Below are positions 47,933 to 57,940 of a stretch of DNA of 64,000 nt, in pieces. This DNA comes from Nematostella vectensis. Lineage: Eukaryota > Cnidaria > Anthozoa > Actiniaria > Edwardsiidae. Positions within the stretch are counted from its first letter, which is position 1, and the number at the start of each line of letters is the position of its first letter. The notes under the pieces were generated by a model. It searched no databases. It worked only from the letters and a program-made list of their open reading frames with translations, and was not told the DNA's origin. The stretch lies in the NCBI RefSeq assembly GCF_932526225.1, contig NC_064040.1, positions 4,275,681-4,339,680 on the forward strand, read 5' to 3'. The position numbers and the translations under genes are program-made.

Positions 47933-48060
47933 GTGTTCACGTGATCAACACATGGTGCCACTAGGTGTTCACGTGATCAACACATGGTGCCACTAGGTGT
48001 TCACGTGATCAACACATGGTGCAACTAGGTGTTCACGAGACCCACATGGTGCCACTACGT
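47921..48060. repeat. 32-bp tandem repeat spanning the TTLL15-like stop codon
   Basis: About four units of tggtgccactaggtgttcac then gtgatcaacaca. The first unit contains the last codons of the gene (TGG TGC CAC TAG), so the stop codon and its context are repeated three more times in the 3' UTR. Confidence 0.9.
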
Positions 48061-48363
48061 GGCATTTATTAAAACTCCCATTTGTGCATATTCAATATTC
48101 AAGGCACACGAACTTCTCACAGTATAAGAATTATTTATATATTATTTTTTATTTATTTCATCTAAACCAACACACACTGGCGAAAAGAAGTTGATCTTAA
48201 CTTTTATTTAATCAATGTACTTCATGGTTAACATAAATTAAATTGACCTAACAATGTTGCGATGATATATTTTATTCTAAATATTCTCGTCAATTAAAAT
48301 CTAAATTTTCCCATTCTAACCATTTCCTAGAAATCCATACTACCGCTAACCAAATCCATAATG

Positions 48364-50147
48364 TTACCGCTGAACAGTGCGTCCTGTATGGGGCTTTTTA
48401 AATGAGCATGCACAGAATACAACTGCGTTATGTTTCATGAAGCGCTTACATGCATTAGGTCTTGTCTTTCCAACGTCCGTTGCACCAAGGCAAAATTCCC
48501 CGAACGAATAAAGTCCAAGAACAGGCGCTTCCGAGAACGGTTCTCGGAAAGCCGTAAGCGAATTGACGTAAAACGCGTTGCCTCGGCTGATGAATCGAGA
48601 TGTTATGAGGATACTTAGCTGCTGCTCGTAGCCGTCCGTAGTCGACTCGGAAATCACCGAGTTGATGCGCTCGTAGAAGTTCGAGTCCCGATCGTTATTG
48701 ACAAATTTTGCGCATGCGCGAAAGTTGTCACCGGAAATAAAGAGCGCGGTAACCCGTGCCTTCTTTACCAGGCCATCGATGAATAAACGGTCATGCGCCA
48801 CCGCACCGAGGATGACGACCCTGGGACCGTATGTGCGACGAATGGCTGAGAAAGACAAGAACGAACCATTATTTAAATACTTATCATCATTAAATCACTG
48901 TTTAAGAGGGGGACAGAGAATGTCACAAGCAGTTTTTCAAGATTTTTTGAACGATGAAACGATGACAATGCATTCAATTGGAAGAACTGTAATCTTTAAA
49001 GTAGAGACCTCATATCGGGTAGGCAATAATTGACATTGCGAGCCCGCAAATCACTGACCTGCGGCAACATGTGGTATGTAATCCCTACTGTGTGCAAGCG
49101 CCGTCACTAACGCTAATTTGACAGGCGTTCCTTGCTCTATGCCGAACAGCTCGGCCCAGGTCTGGCCGTGCGCTAGCTTGGTGTGCCTTATATAGACATG
49201 ACGATACGACACGCCTTCCATATAAGGCAAGAACACTAGGCTGTGACCGGAGCGCTTGTGTTCAAGTCCCGGGTTCCCTGTGCTTTCGTCATTCTCCCTC
49301 GACAGGATTCTTTCTGTGGTACAACCTGTGAAAATCAAAATATCTCTATCAATGGCCGTCGTTTTTATTACTTACTTATCCCCATCTTTCCTTGGGAAAC
49401 GGGGCCGCGACATGGTGACGCCATTCTTTGCGGTCTTTCGCAACCTTTGTTGCCCCGCCCAAGGCTAGCGCCATACGTTACTCGTCTCTACGGTTCTTTT
49501 TCATGTTTTCTTTGGCCGCCCGGATTAACGTTTCCCAATTGGCGTCGTTTTTCTTAATGGTCTAAAAGAGTCTGAGGGCATGCGGGAAATCTGTGATAAT
49601 CTCAAGTCAATAAATAGGACTTAAGCGCAAGAACAACAGCAAGCACAGCACAAGTGAGAATCAGCCAAACACGAGCGCAAGTGGAAGAAAATCAAGCAAT
49701 TGCGCTCTCTTGCGATTGTGCTCTCGAGTTCCACTGACGAGAATCTGAAAATAAACAACATTTACCTATCAAACAACAGTCTGGAGGAAGACGTGAGTTG
49801 AACATGCGCAACATCCTTGCGAGATTTCGCTCCTCTGCCCTTTTCACGTGCGGTTCCCGCCTAATAAGCCAGCTCTCTCGGTGACTAAGGTACACGACGG
49901 CTTGCGCGCGGATCGGGAGATTCTCGAAGAACTCATCGGCATCAGCCGCATTCACAACATCATTTTCGAAGTACTTCTTGACGCATCTACTGCGCGCGCT
50001 CAGAATATTGTTCGAAATTTTCTTCCACATGTGGTTGACACGTGACGTGAGGCGAAGGGTCTTTGCGGGTAGTCGACTAAGGATAGATTCTATGATTTCG
50101 GGAAGGAATCCAAGAAACGACTGTTCCGAGGGACGTAGAGTGTTCAT
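48364..50147 (-). CDS. FBXO22: FBXO22-like F-box protein with FIST C domain, three exons, 376 aa
   Basis: Exons 49766-50147, 49059-49325 and 48364-48845, joined in phases 1 and 1. Exon 1 encodes an F-box near residues 14-50 (FLPEIIESILSRLPAKTL). Exon 2 gives SLVFLPYMEGVSYRHVYI, the counterpart of the QIEGIKI region of vertebrate FBXO22. Exon 3 carries the FIST C-terminal region, with SRFISRGNAFYVNSLTAF and APVLGLYSFGEFCLG, matching the CVGRGFQYY and FGFFGNGEIG landmarks of FBXO22 (403 residues in humans). F-box proteins bind SKP1 and select substrates for SCF ubiquitin ligases; FBXO22 targets include histone demethylases in mammals. The identity is good at domain and motif level, though the sequence is divergent and orthology was not tested. 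Confidence 0.82.
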
Positions 50148-50556
50148 TTTTTAACCGCGTCAGCCAGTCATGATTTAAAAAGAAAATTTCATCGAAGCTA
50201 ATGATGACGTAGCTAAACATTATGAGTTCTTCCAAATTGGCCTGATTAATATCGTTTACTAATATTAGCTTTATACCCATCCTTCAGAAGGAATTGACTC
50301 TATGGTATTATCGTGGACCTGTTTCAGACTCGATGAAATCGCATTCGTTTCTTCTTGATGATAAGCAACTCTATTCAATTGTTTTTATTTTCTTTTTTAG
50401 TGTTTTGTGTCGCGCGCGCTGCGATAAAAACAGTTTTATGTTCACAATCAACTTCTAATATCGTCTAATTATGACGCCCCTAATAACAAACCACCATGAA
50501 TATCACGTGACGGGGCAAAACACAAATACTGCAAGAACATAAATATTATTTACGCT
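50148..50556. promoter_or_regulatory. Shared upstream region of two head-to-head genes
   Basis: 409 bp separate the start codons of the FBXO22-like gene (-) and the 672-residue gene (+), so both promoters must overlap here. A CRE-like tgatgacgtag lies near 50200 and CGCGCGC near 50415. No TATA box is obvious for either direction. Confidence 0.5.
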
Positions 50557-52575
50557 ATGGATAATTCTCCGAAGCAGGGCGGTAAAGGACTTGCGCGGCT
50601 AACCAGAGAGATGGATATTGCAAGAATCGAGGAGTTTGGTAATGACGAATCGAGTTCTTTGGCAAAGAAAGACCCGGATGAGAAAGGTAGAGCGAATGAT
50701 TCGAAAGAAGCCAAACTTATTCGCTATCTAACAAACGGTAAATTAGCACAGAACGTAGATAAGAAGTTGATTGAGAAAACTGCAAGGAAGTTAGAAAACG
50801 AACTTATACCAACACGTGCTAGTACTTCTATTAACAGCGCTTGCAAGGAAAGGATCATAAAGAATTTGAATGCGAAAGTTCGATCTAAGAAAAACGAGAA
50901 TTCGACGCCATTTCATTTTGAAAAAAATGGTCACAAAAAAAATTCTGATGCTAAGGAAGATGATCTAGAAAATATTCGATTAACCGATGTGCTCGCTCAT
51001 TTTGATATAATCAAAAATGACGGCGCGTCAAAATCTGCGAAGAATAAGTCAGCTAAACAAAATGAACCCAAGCCAAGCGCGCCTAAGGCAAGTAACGAAT
51101 ATTCAGTGATTCAACCAACAAAGCCTAAATTTCTGGTGAAGAATACCCAGGTTCCTGTAAAAGGTACTAAATCAAGCGAAAGTGCTTCTGGCTGCATAAT
51201 CCCCTTGAGTAAGAGCAGTGACGAGTACCTTGTGGCTAGCACTGGTGGGGGTCAAAGGGTCTCAGATGGCGGCAAGAGCGGGGCACGTGGCAAGAGGAAT
51301 GAGAGCACACCGCTAGCAAGTGCGCGAGGCATTAGAGGCAAGGTCTACACCGACGTGGTTGTCAGGCTGCACAGTAACTCGAAGGATAGCTTTGACACGG
51401 GAAGGCGCAAGAAAAAGGGTGTTGTCGCAGAGAGGCGCAAAGGTATGAGGGAAGAGTGTGATACTTGGGATCTTATCAATGTCGGTAAAGGTAGATCAAG
51501 GAAAATGCTGGGCGAGAAAAAAGCGGAAGGTAAACGTGTGGTAAACAAACCTACCATCGCTAAGCAGGAACATAAGGATATGAATCTCGCTGGCAAAGAC
51601 GCTGTTTGTGCCATTGAAACATCTCAAACTGTCGACCAATTTGCTGAGACTGGTGTTTCTGAGTTGACGAATGATTTTGAAAGCCAGTCTGCTCCTTTTC
51701 TGGGAGACTCAGGAAAGACCAAAAATGAGGGGAAGGATCGTAGTCAGATCATTAAATCCGCAACTATACACAGACCAAAGGCTAAACCTGATGTTGATGT
51801 TTCCGATGAAAGAAAAGTAGCCTTTCATCGGCGAACCAAGAGTGATGTTCCTACAGAGCGCAAGAGAGAATTCTTCTCTTGTGAAGACATAATGAGAGAT
51901 TCGGGTGAAAAGAACCAATCAGATGTAAGCACGTGTCTTGGGAAGGGAATCCCCACAGATTGTACATACATTGCGACGCGAGTTCCCGACTCCTTCCTTC
52001 TCAAGGCAGTGAATGGAGAATTGTTTGACTCAGAAGGAAGATGCTTTGATAAGGTCGCGGCCTTTCGCCCCAGATCAACCAACGGTACCCAGCCAACAGT
52101 CTTAATCAACTGCAGCGAGTCAAACCAAACGCTGCCAGCCCCTGTTGGACAACTGAACGCATTGCAAGAAATGCAAAAGACGCTTAGCACCGCAGAGGCA
52201 TTGAAGCAAGTTCACGATACTATCTTACAGACCAAAGCCATGCTTTTGACCATCTACCGGGATCTGGGCTCGAGCGCAGACGTGGCGAGGTACAGAGAAA
52301 AGAGGAAGCGAGACATGGAGGAGCAGGTGAATGCGAGGTTGAATGGTGCCGCGGTGTACGGTTCGGATGTCGACCTGGATTTCGCGGACGCTGACCTGTT
52401 ACGAATGGAGTGCGAGGTTCTTGGGAAGCAAGAGATGAAGAGATGTGATGTCCGCACTTTACCACAAACAGAGGGGCTACTACCGGTATCCTGCCTGGAG
52501 AAAAACAGGTTAGAAAAGAGAACGGCAAATTCAGGATATTTTGGGGATGTGGGGCTGGTGTATAGGAACATATGA
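50557..52575 (+). CDS. Uncharacterised basic, largely disordered protein, 672 aa
   Basis: A single long open exon starting MDNSPKQGGKGLARLTRE, in a context (tacgctATGG) acceptable for translation. I do not recognise a family. The first ~500 residues are rich in Lys, Ser, Glu and Asn with few hydrophobics, typical of disorder and nuclear proteins. A helical, coiled-coil-like region lies near residues 530-620 (LNALQEMQKTLSTAEALKQ, then IYRDLGSSADVARYREKRKR), followed by an acidic DVDLDFADADLL. An alternative end is possible: a donor at AACAG|GTTAGA (52507) would join in phase to an exon at 52918-52978 (GKKGKEKSILQLSEHWSRNK) that ends in AAAAG|GTGAGT. It sits head to head with the FBXO22-like gene. 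Confidence 0.75.
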   Translation: MDNSPKQGGKGLARLTREMDIARIEEFGNDESSSLAKKDPDEKGRANDSKEAKLIRYLTNGKLAQNVDKKLIEKTARKLENELIPTRASTSINSACKERIIKNLNAKVRSKKNENSTPFHFEKNGHKKNSDAKEDDLENIRLTDVLAHFDIIKNDGASKSAKNKSAKQNEPKPSAPKASNEYSVIQPTKPKFLVKNTQVPVKGTKSSESASGCIIPLSKSSDEYLVASTGGGQRVSDGGKSGARGKRNESTPLASARGIRGKVYTDVVVRLHSNSKDSFDTGRRKKKGVVAERRKGMREECDTWDLINVGKGRSRKMLGEKKAEGKRVVNKPTIAKQEHKDMNLAGKDAVCAIETSQTVDQFAETGVSELTNDFESQSAPFLGDSGKTKNEGKDRSQIIKSATIHRPKAKPDVDVSDERKVAFHRRTKSDVPTERKREFFSCEDIMRDSGEKNQSDVSTCLGKGIPTDCTYIATRVPDSFLLKAVNGELFDSEGRCFDKVAAFRPRSTNGTQPTVLINCSESNQTLPAPVGQLNALQEMQKTLSTAEALKQVHDTILQTKAMLLTIYRDLGSSADVARYREKRKRDMEEQVNARLNGAAVYGSDVDLDFADADLLRMECEVLGKQEMKRCDVRTLPQTEGLLPVSCLEKNRLEKRTANSGYFGDVGLVYRNI

Positions 52576-52979
52576 CAGGATCTTCGAGAGTCTTTTCCGT
52601 CATATATGTCCTTCTGGGACGTGTTATTTCTGTAGATTGCATTGATCTTAAGCATGGCCGGAATTATCGAATAAAAATTTGGGTCATGAAAATTATTTAT
52701 AGGTGGTATAGGTTTGATAGGGTGTGGCTAGATGAACACAAAAACATTATGGCCTATATAAATATAAGACCATTCAAAAAGACGTGGTATGAATTTTTTT
52801 CTCTCAAATTTTCCAATATTGTACTGCTGGATCACGTAAACCTTCTTTACTACGTTATCTTCACTAATTCATCATTCCTCACTGATGCGTCATTTTATTT
52901 TTTTACTATTTCCAGGGGCAAAAAGGGAAAAGAGAAATCCATTCTACAGCTCAGTGAGCACTGGAGCAGAAACAAAAGG

Positions 52980-53955
52980 TGAGTTTTCTTGTCTTACACT
53001 TCTGTGGGCAGACGGACCGAACGACTTCTAAAAATGCATGTTTTTTGACATAACGTGAATTCTGATTTGAGCGCCTAACTTCCAATAAGCGTCCTGCTTC
53101 AAATTAGCGCCTCACAAGGCCGTAAATATTAAATAAGCGCCCCCATCCACAACCATAAAGTTAAGAATGACCAAATGCAAGGCTTTTTGCAAACAATTAA
53201 TACTGTTTTTTTTTTATTATCGAACGACGAAAGACGGGTACGGGACAATTTGGTGGAGTTGTTCTATGTAATTTCTTACTGGTCGATGCTTGATTTTTTT
53301 TAAATAAAAAAATGACAGTTTTATTTATCTGGTCTGAATTTTGAAATAAGCGCCTCACTTCGAATTTCCGCTTCCCCTTGCATCTAAATCCTTGCATCTT
53401 AACAATAGAATGGATAAGCGCCCAGGAAACCGGTAGGCTCGATTTCCAGCTCGTTTGTGTGAGCCCGCGATCAGGCCCCAGGGCGCCAAGCAACGCGGGC
53501 TCACACGTCGGCTGAAAACCGAGCATTTACGGTACACAATAACAATAAACATAATTTGTTTGGTCTCACTAGAAACCCAAGGATCAACTGGGATAAAGGT
53601 AACGAGTAATGAAGAAGAGCAAAGATAAGGTTTTTGGGCATACGAGACGTAGGAATGTATTTCATGATTACTATACATCAACTTTTTACTGAACTCTGTG
53701 GTTACTGCTCAAAACGAGAATAGGATGAAAACAAAAATGACTTGATAAAAGATCTAATTTTCCTGGTTTCCATGAAATTGTAAACCTCCTCATTGTAATT
53801 TTTATATAGATTAAAAAGAGAAATTTTTTTTTTTAGAGAAATAATCTTTATGACAACTGTATTCATATTTCTATCAATAAAACACATGTACGGGAGAAGT
53901 GTAGCGTTTTCCAGAGTTTCCCATTATGCAATTACCATTATCCACTTCCAATTGC
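52980..53955. other. Unassigned DNA with AATAAGCGCC repeats
   Basis: The degraded repeat motif aataagcgcc occurs at 53085, 53135, 53345 and 53415. No coding exon recognised. Confidence 0.5.
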
Positions 53956-53959
53956 TGCG

Positions 53960-54160
53960 CCGCTATCTGGCGGAATGATTGACGTGTTTTTTGATTGGTC
54001 AGCATCTGGCGAAATGATTGACGTGCTTTTTGATTGGTCAGCATCTGGGGGAATGATTGTGCTTTTTGATTGGTCAGCATCTGGCGGAATGATTGTGCTT
54101 TTTGATTGGTCAACATCTGGCGGAATGATTGTGCTTTTTGATTGGTCAGCACCTTTGAAG
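53960..54160. repeat. Tandem repeat carrying six inverted CCAAT boxes
   Basis: Six units of 36-39 bp with the core tttttgattggtcagcatct then ggcggaatgattg. Each has GATTGGTC, the reverse complement of a CCAAT box. Confidence 0.9.
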
Positions 54161-54464
54161 AGAGGTGGCGTCATTAAACCATTTCTGTTCTCTGGCCAAT
54201 GAGAACGCTTCAAAGATTTTGAATGACGGATGCCAGAATCATCGACGAGAATTCGCAAAATATAGAAAAATGCAGGAAGCACCAGGCTTGTTTTTACTGA
54301 GTAACAAAAAAAATTATCATCTTCACATATCATACATAAAACCAAAGCCTCGTATTTACATTTCTTTTTATACTTGTTTTGCCAGACCCCTCCTTCCTTG
54401 GTACGCACTGCTACAATTGATTTCTCTGCCTTCTTTTCTTATTCAAATTACCTTTTTTCCCTTT

Positions 54465-57400
54465 TCAAATTAAAAACATGCTTTCGATGAATGCCGATCT
54501 CCGTTTCTTCTGCAAAACACCAATAAGTTCCGAAAGGTCAATACTTGTAATGGTATCGCGGCCCGCTTTTCGATTACTGTGTTGACGAACATCTTCAACG
54601 TTTGTATAAAGAAGTTATGTGTCGGCGCTTCCTAAAGCCGAGTAATTGCAAATTTTTAAGATTTGTCTCTTACTTAAGGTGGCCCGCGTCAATTCAAAAG
54701 GACTGCTTTCCAAAAAATCATGCATTTTCAAATCGCTCCCATACAATCATTATTTACGCGATTTATCTAATTCTTGCAAGTTCTTATGGATGTAAAATCC
54801 TAGACTCGGAGTACTTAACCTACATCCGGGATTTTGGGTGCCACGGTCACACAGCGACCTTCCCTAGAGGGTCACCAACCTGTGAATTCCAGCTCGAAAT
54901 CCAAAACAAAAGAAGTTCGGAGATAGCTCTGCAGCTTCTGGGAGATTAGAAGAGTAACCGATACAGCAAAATTGTCGTATTGCGTCGTTACGCGCATAGA
55001 TATTCACATCTAATCTGGTGCAAGGGCTTTTCCATATCCTAACCTTGATCATATTCAAGAGGTAAGTGTCTGAACACAGTCCACCAAAAGCTAAGAGCGA
55101 TCAAAATGGATGCATTTGAATTATAATCATGGCGGAAAAGTCTCTCAAAACTCGAAAACACGGTCTCCAAATGTTAATACTTACATTTTTTTATAAATGA
55201 ACATATCAATTCTTACATTTAGATGGGAGTATTCTTTCTGAAAACGATTTGATTGGCAGTATGTTAATCATTCTTCAAGACGTCTATCTCGAGATTTTCA
55301 GATTGTTATAGACGATCCAGAGCAATATCGGCCCAACGAAATATCTCTATATTTCACAGGCGTGATCCTTGAAACCCGATTTATTTATTACAGCATATTT
55401 TAGAGGAGTCTCATATTTTGTTTTTGCACTATATAGTCGCTTTTTTCCAAACTTCGACCTTTAACCTCAATTATTTCGGAGAAGCATGCGTTGGTAGAGG
55501 ACGGACGCCTGCTCCTTGGCTCCGCGGTTTTTCGATAATATATTATGGAAAACTCGGACGGCAGCAGTAGAAGACTAAGGTCTGCATAACGGATTCCACA
55601 GCTTCGATATCCTCTCCTGACCAGAAAAAAAAACTTGGGAGCCGTACGAGACAAACAACTCGATGAAGTCCGCGAGGAGGCAACGGTCATGGCGGGGACA
55701 TGGCTTCCAAGATAGACGAAATACTAAGAAAAGTATCCCTCAACAATTCTAAGCTGGAAAAGATCCAGGATTCTGTCTCTGGTATTGAGCGGAGTGCATA
55801 GACTGGTAAGAAAAAGGGGGGACCTCGTACGGCCGATACTAGCGCGCTTCCTACTTCCTACAAAGATGTTGAAGAAATCATGTCCTTAGGAAAAAATCTG
55901 AGCGGGTGTGACTACCAAATGTATGTAGACCTCCTGAGCGATATCATCAAGAGGCGGCGGATACTGATGCCTGTATACAAGATACCAAGAAGGCGGAAGC
56001 TTACGGCATTGTTCAGCAAAGCCATGCCAGACAAGCTTTTTGTTAAAGGAAAACTGTGGTCGCTGGACCAAAAGTTGTGCAAATAAGCCTATGCTATTAG
56101 GATAATAATATGTTTTTTTCCTTTGGCCGCTGCCATGTATTGACTACTAGTTTTTCTTTTATTCCAATACTATTTAAATCATAGTTGTAATGCGGAGCCA
56201 TAGAAGCAAACTAATGACCGTTATGCAAGTTACTTTTCCCTGCATATCGGTTGATAGGCAAAGAGGTGTACAGTTAATTTTTCTTTTCGTATTACTTTTT
56301 TGTTAACATGTTGTTTTGTTATATAACGCTTTACAAGCCTTCAGTGCGGTGCAAAATTTGCAAGTCAATTTTAAACAGTTTTCGGCGGTGACTTATATTA
56401 TAGCCTTTTGTCTTTAAATGTCAGGGGACTGCGCGACTACAAGAAACGGAAAAAAAGTATTAAATTGGATCAGTAAACACAAAGGCCTGACTGAATGGGA
56501 TTACTTTTATACACAGTCGCACAGTTCTCCAGGTTGTAAAAACTCGTGGAGAAATAGCTTTCGCCGAGACTTTTATATGTCCCACGGGACTAATGACAGC
56601 AGGGGTGTAGCAATAATAATAGAAAATAATTTAGACTGTAAAGTGACCAAGACTTGCATTGATGTTAATGGGCGTTACGTTATCCTTTGTTGTACTATTC
56701 AAGGCAAGGAGTTTTTATTTGGTAATGTTTACGCCCCAAACGATGAAAAAGGTCAAATCTGTTTTTTTCTAAGAGATCAACTGTAAAATACTATCCCTTT
56801 CTGAGTCAAACGAAGTTCCAATAATTTTGGCGGGATATTTTAACCTGTTTTTCAGTAAAGATCTGGAGGCATACGCTGGGAGCCCTGTGGTTAAGACGCG
56901 TTCTGTTGAAGAAGTAGAGACGATGTGTGATATATAGAGGGTTCGAAACCCAGATAGTAAGAAGTATACGTGGTCAGGCAGGGCACAAGGCGAATCATCA
57001 AAAAAGGGAAACATTATTCGGAAGACTATATTACTTCTTGATATCGGATTGTCTCCAACCAATGGTTGATAAAGCTGACATTATTCCAGCTCGTCCCGCT
57101 CCTGGCCACTCAGCTATATCTTTAGCTATAACCTCGCTACCAAGTGCCAAGTGCCGTCTTTTTGGAAATTTAAAAAATCCCTTATCAATGATAAAAACTA
57201 TATTTCCAGTCTTAATGACAATATTAATGAATTGAAACAAACATACCAGAATTTTAAACCACAGCTGAAATGGTAACTATTTAAAAATGAAATTCGAAAA
57301 TTCACGATAAAATTTTCAAAAGCAAAACAAGTGAGGACGAGCTATAGTGAGCCAGAAAATTAGAAATAGAAAATGTAACAAATTAGTAGGAAGATGCAGC

Positions 57401-57940
57401 CTTGTTAATAAAGTCTAGAACAAAGTTATGTATACCACTGTGTTCTATAACAATAAAAACCATTTAAAAAAAACCCCCTCAATTATTCCGCAGTCGGTTT
57501 GGATTTAACCTAGCATTGCAATTAATTCCGAATCTAGGATGTTACTTCCATAAGAATTTGTAAGAGTTAGAGAAATCGCGTAAATAATGATTATATGAGA
57601 GCGATTTGAAAATGCATGATTTTTTGGAAAGCAGTCCTTTTGAATTGACGCGGGTCACCTTAAAGTTTTGAGAGAAATCTTAGCAATTTGCAATTACTCG
57701 GCTTTAGGAAGCGCCGACACATAACTTCTTTATGCAAACGTTGAAGATGTTCGTCAACACAGTAATCGAAAAGCGGGCCGCGAAAGCCTGTAAAAGCAGT
57801 CTTGAAACAACATTCTATTGCCGACCATGAAAATGTAAAGTCTCGGTACCATTACAAGTATTGACCTTTCGGAACTTATCGGTGAATTGCAGAAGAAACG
57901 GAGATCGGCATTCATCTAAAGCATGTTTTTAATTTGGGCC
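54465..57940. mobile_element. Composite element: long inverted repeats around a deleted LINE
   Basis: Left arm 54465-54825 and right arm about 57532-57940 are inverted copies: caaattaaaaacatgctttc and atgaatgccgatctccgttt at the left match their complements at the right, down to cctagactcgga / tccgaatctagg. The right arm has an extra ~50 bp (around 57785-57840). Between them lies a LINE fragment. The arms have no transposase, so the class of the outer element is unclear (foldback or large MITE). Confidence 0.8.
55544..57475 (+). mobile_element. Non-LTR retrotransposon with ORF1 and endonuclease relics, reverse transcriptase deleted
   Basis: An ORF1-like start at 55700 (MASKIDEILRKVSLNNSKLE) ends at a TAG. 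After it comes a block at 55820-56086 (SYKDVEEIMSLGKNLSGCD). An apurinic-type endonuclease follows: 56418-56786 with GVAIIIENNLDC and EFLFGNVYAPNDEKG, then 56935-57170 with PDSKKYTWSGRAQG and, in another frame, DYFLISDCLQPMVDKADII and GHSAISLAI. No reverse transcriptase motif follows, yet the sequence ends in caataaaaaccatttaaaaaaaa, a plausible A-rich 3' tail. This is an internal deletion rather than the usual 5' truncation. Multiple frameshifts make it inactive. Confidence 0.8.

Noticed and set aside
53874..54408. Minus-strand frames with repeated DADQSKSTIIPP or LTNQKAQSFRQM
   Set aside because: Translations of the CCAAT-box tandem repeat; no other coding support.
54602..54949. 115-codon frame starting MYKEVMCRRF
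   Set aside because: Lies mostly in the left inverted arm of the composite element; the right arm copy is not open, so no coding constraint is seen.
56925..56960. GGTTCGAAACCC, resembling a tRNA T-loop
   Set aside because: No acceptor, D or anticodon arms around it, and it lies in the LINE endonuclease relic.
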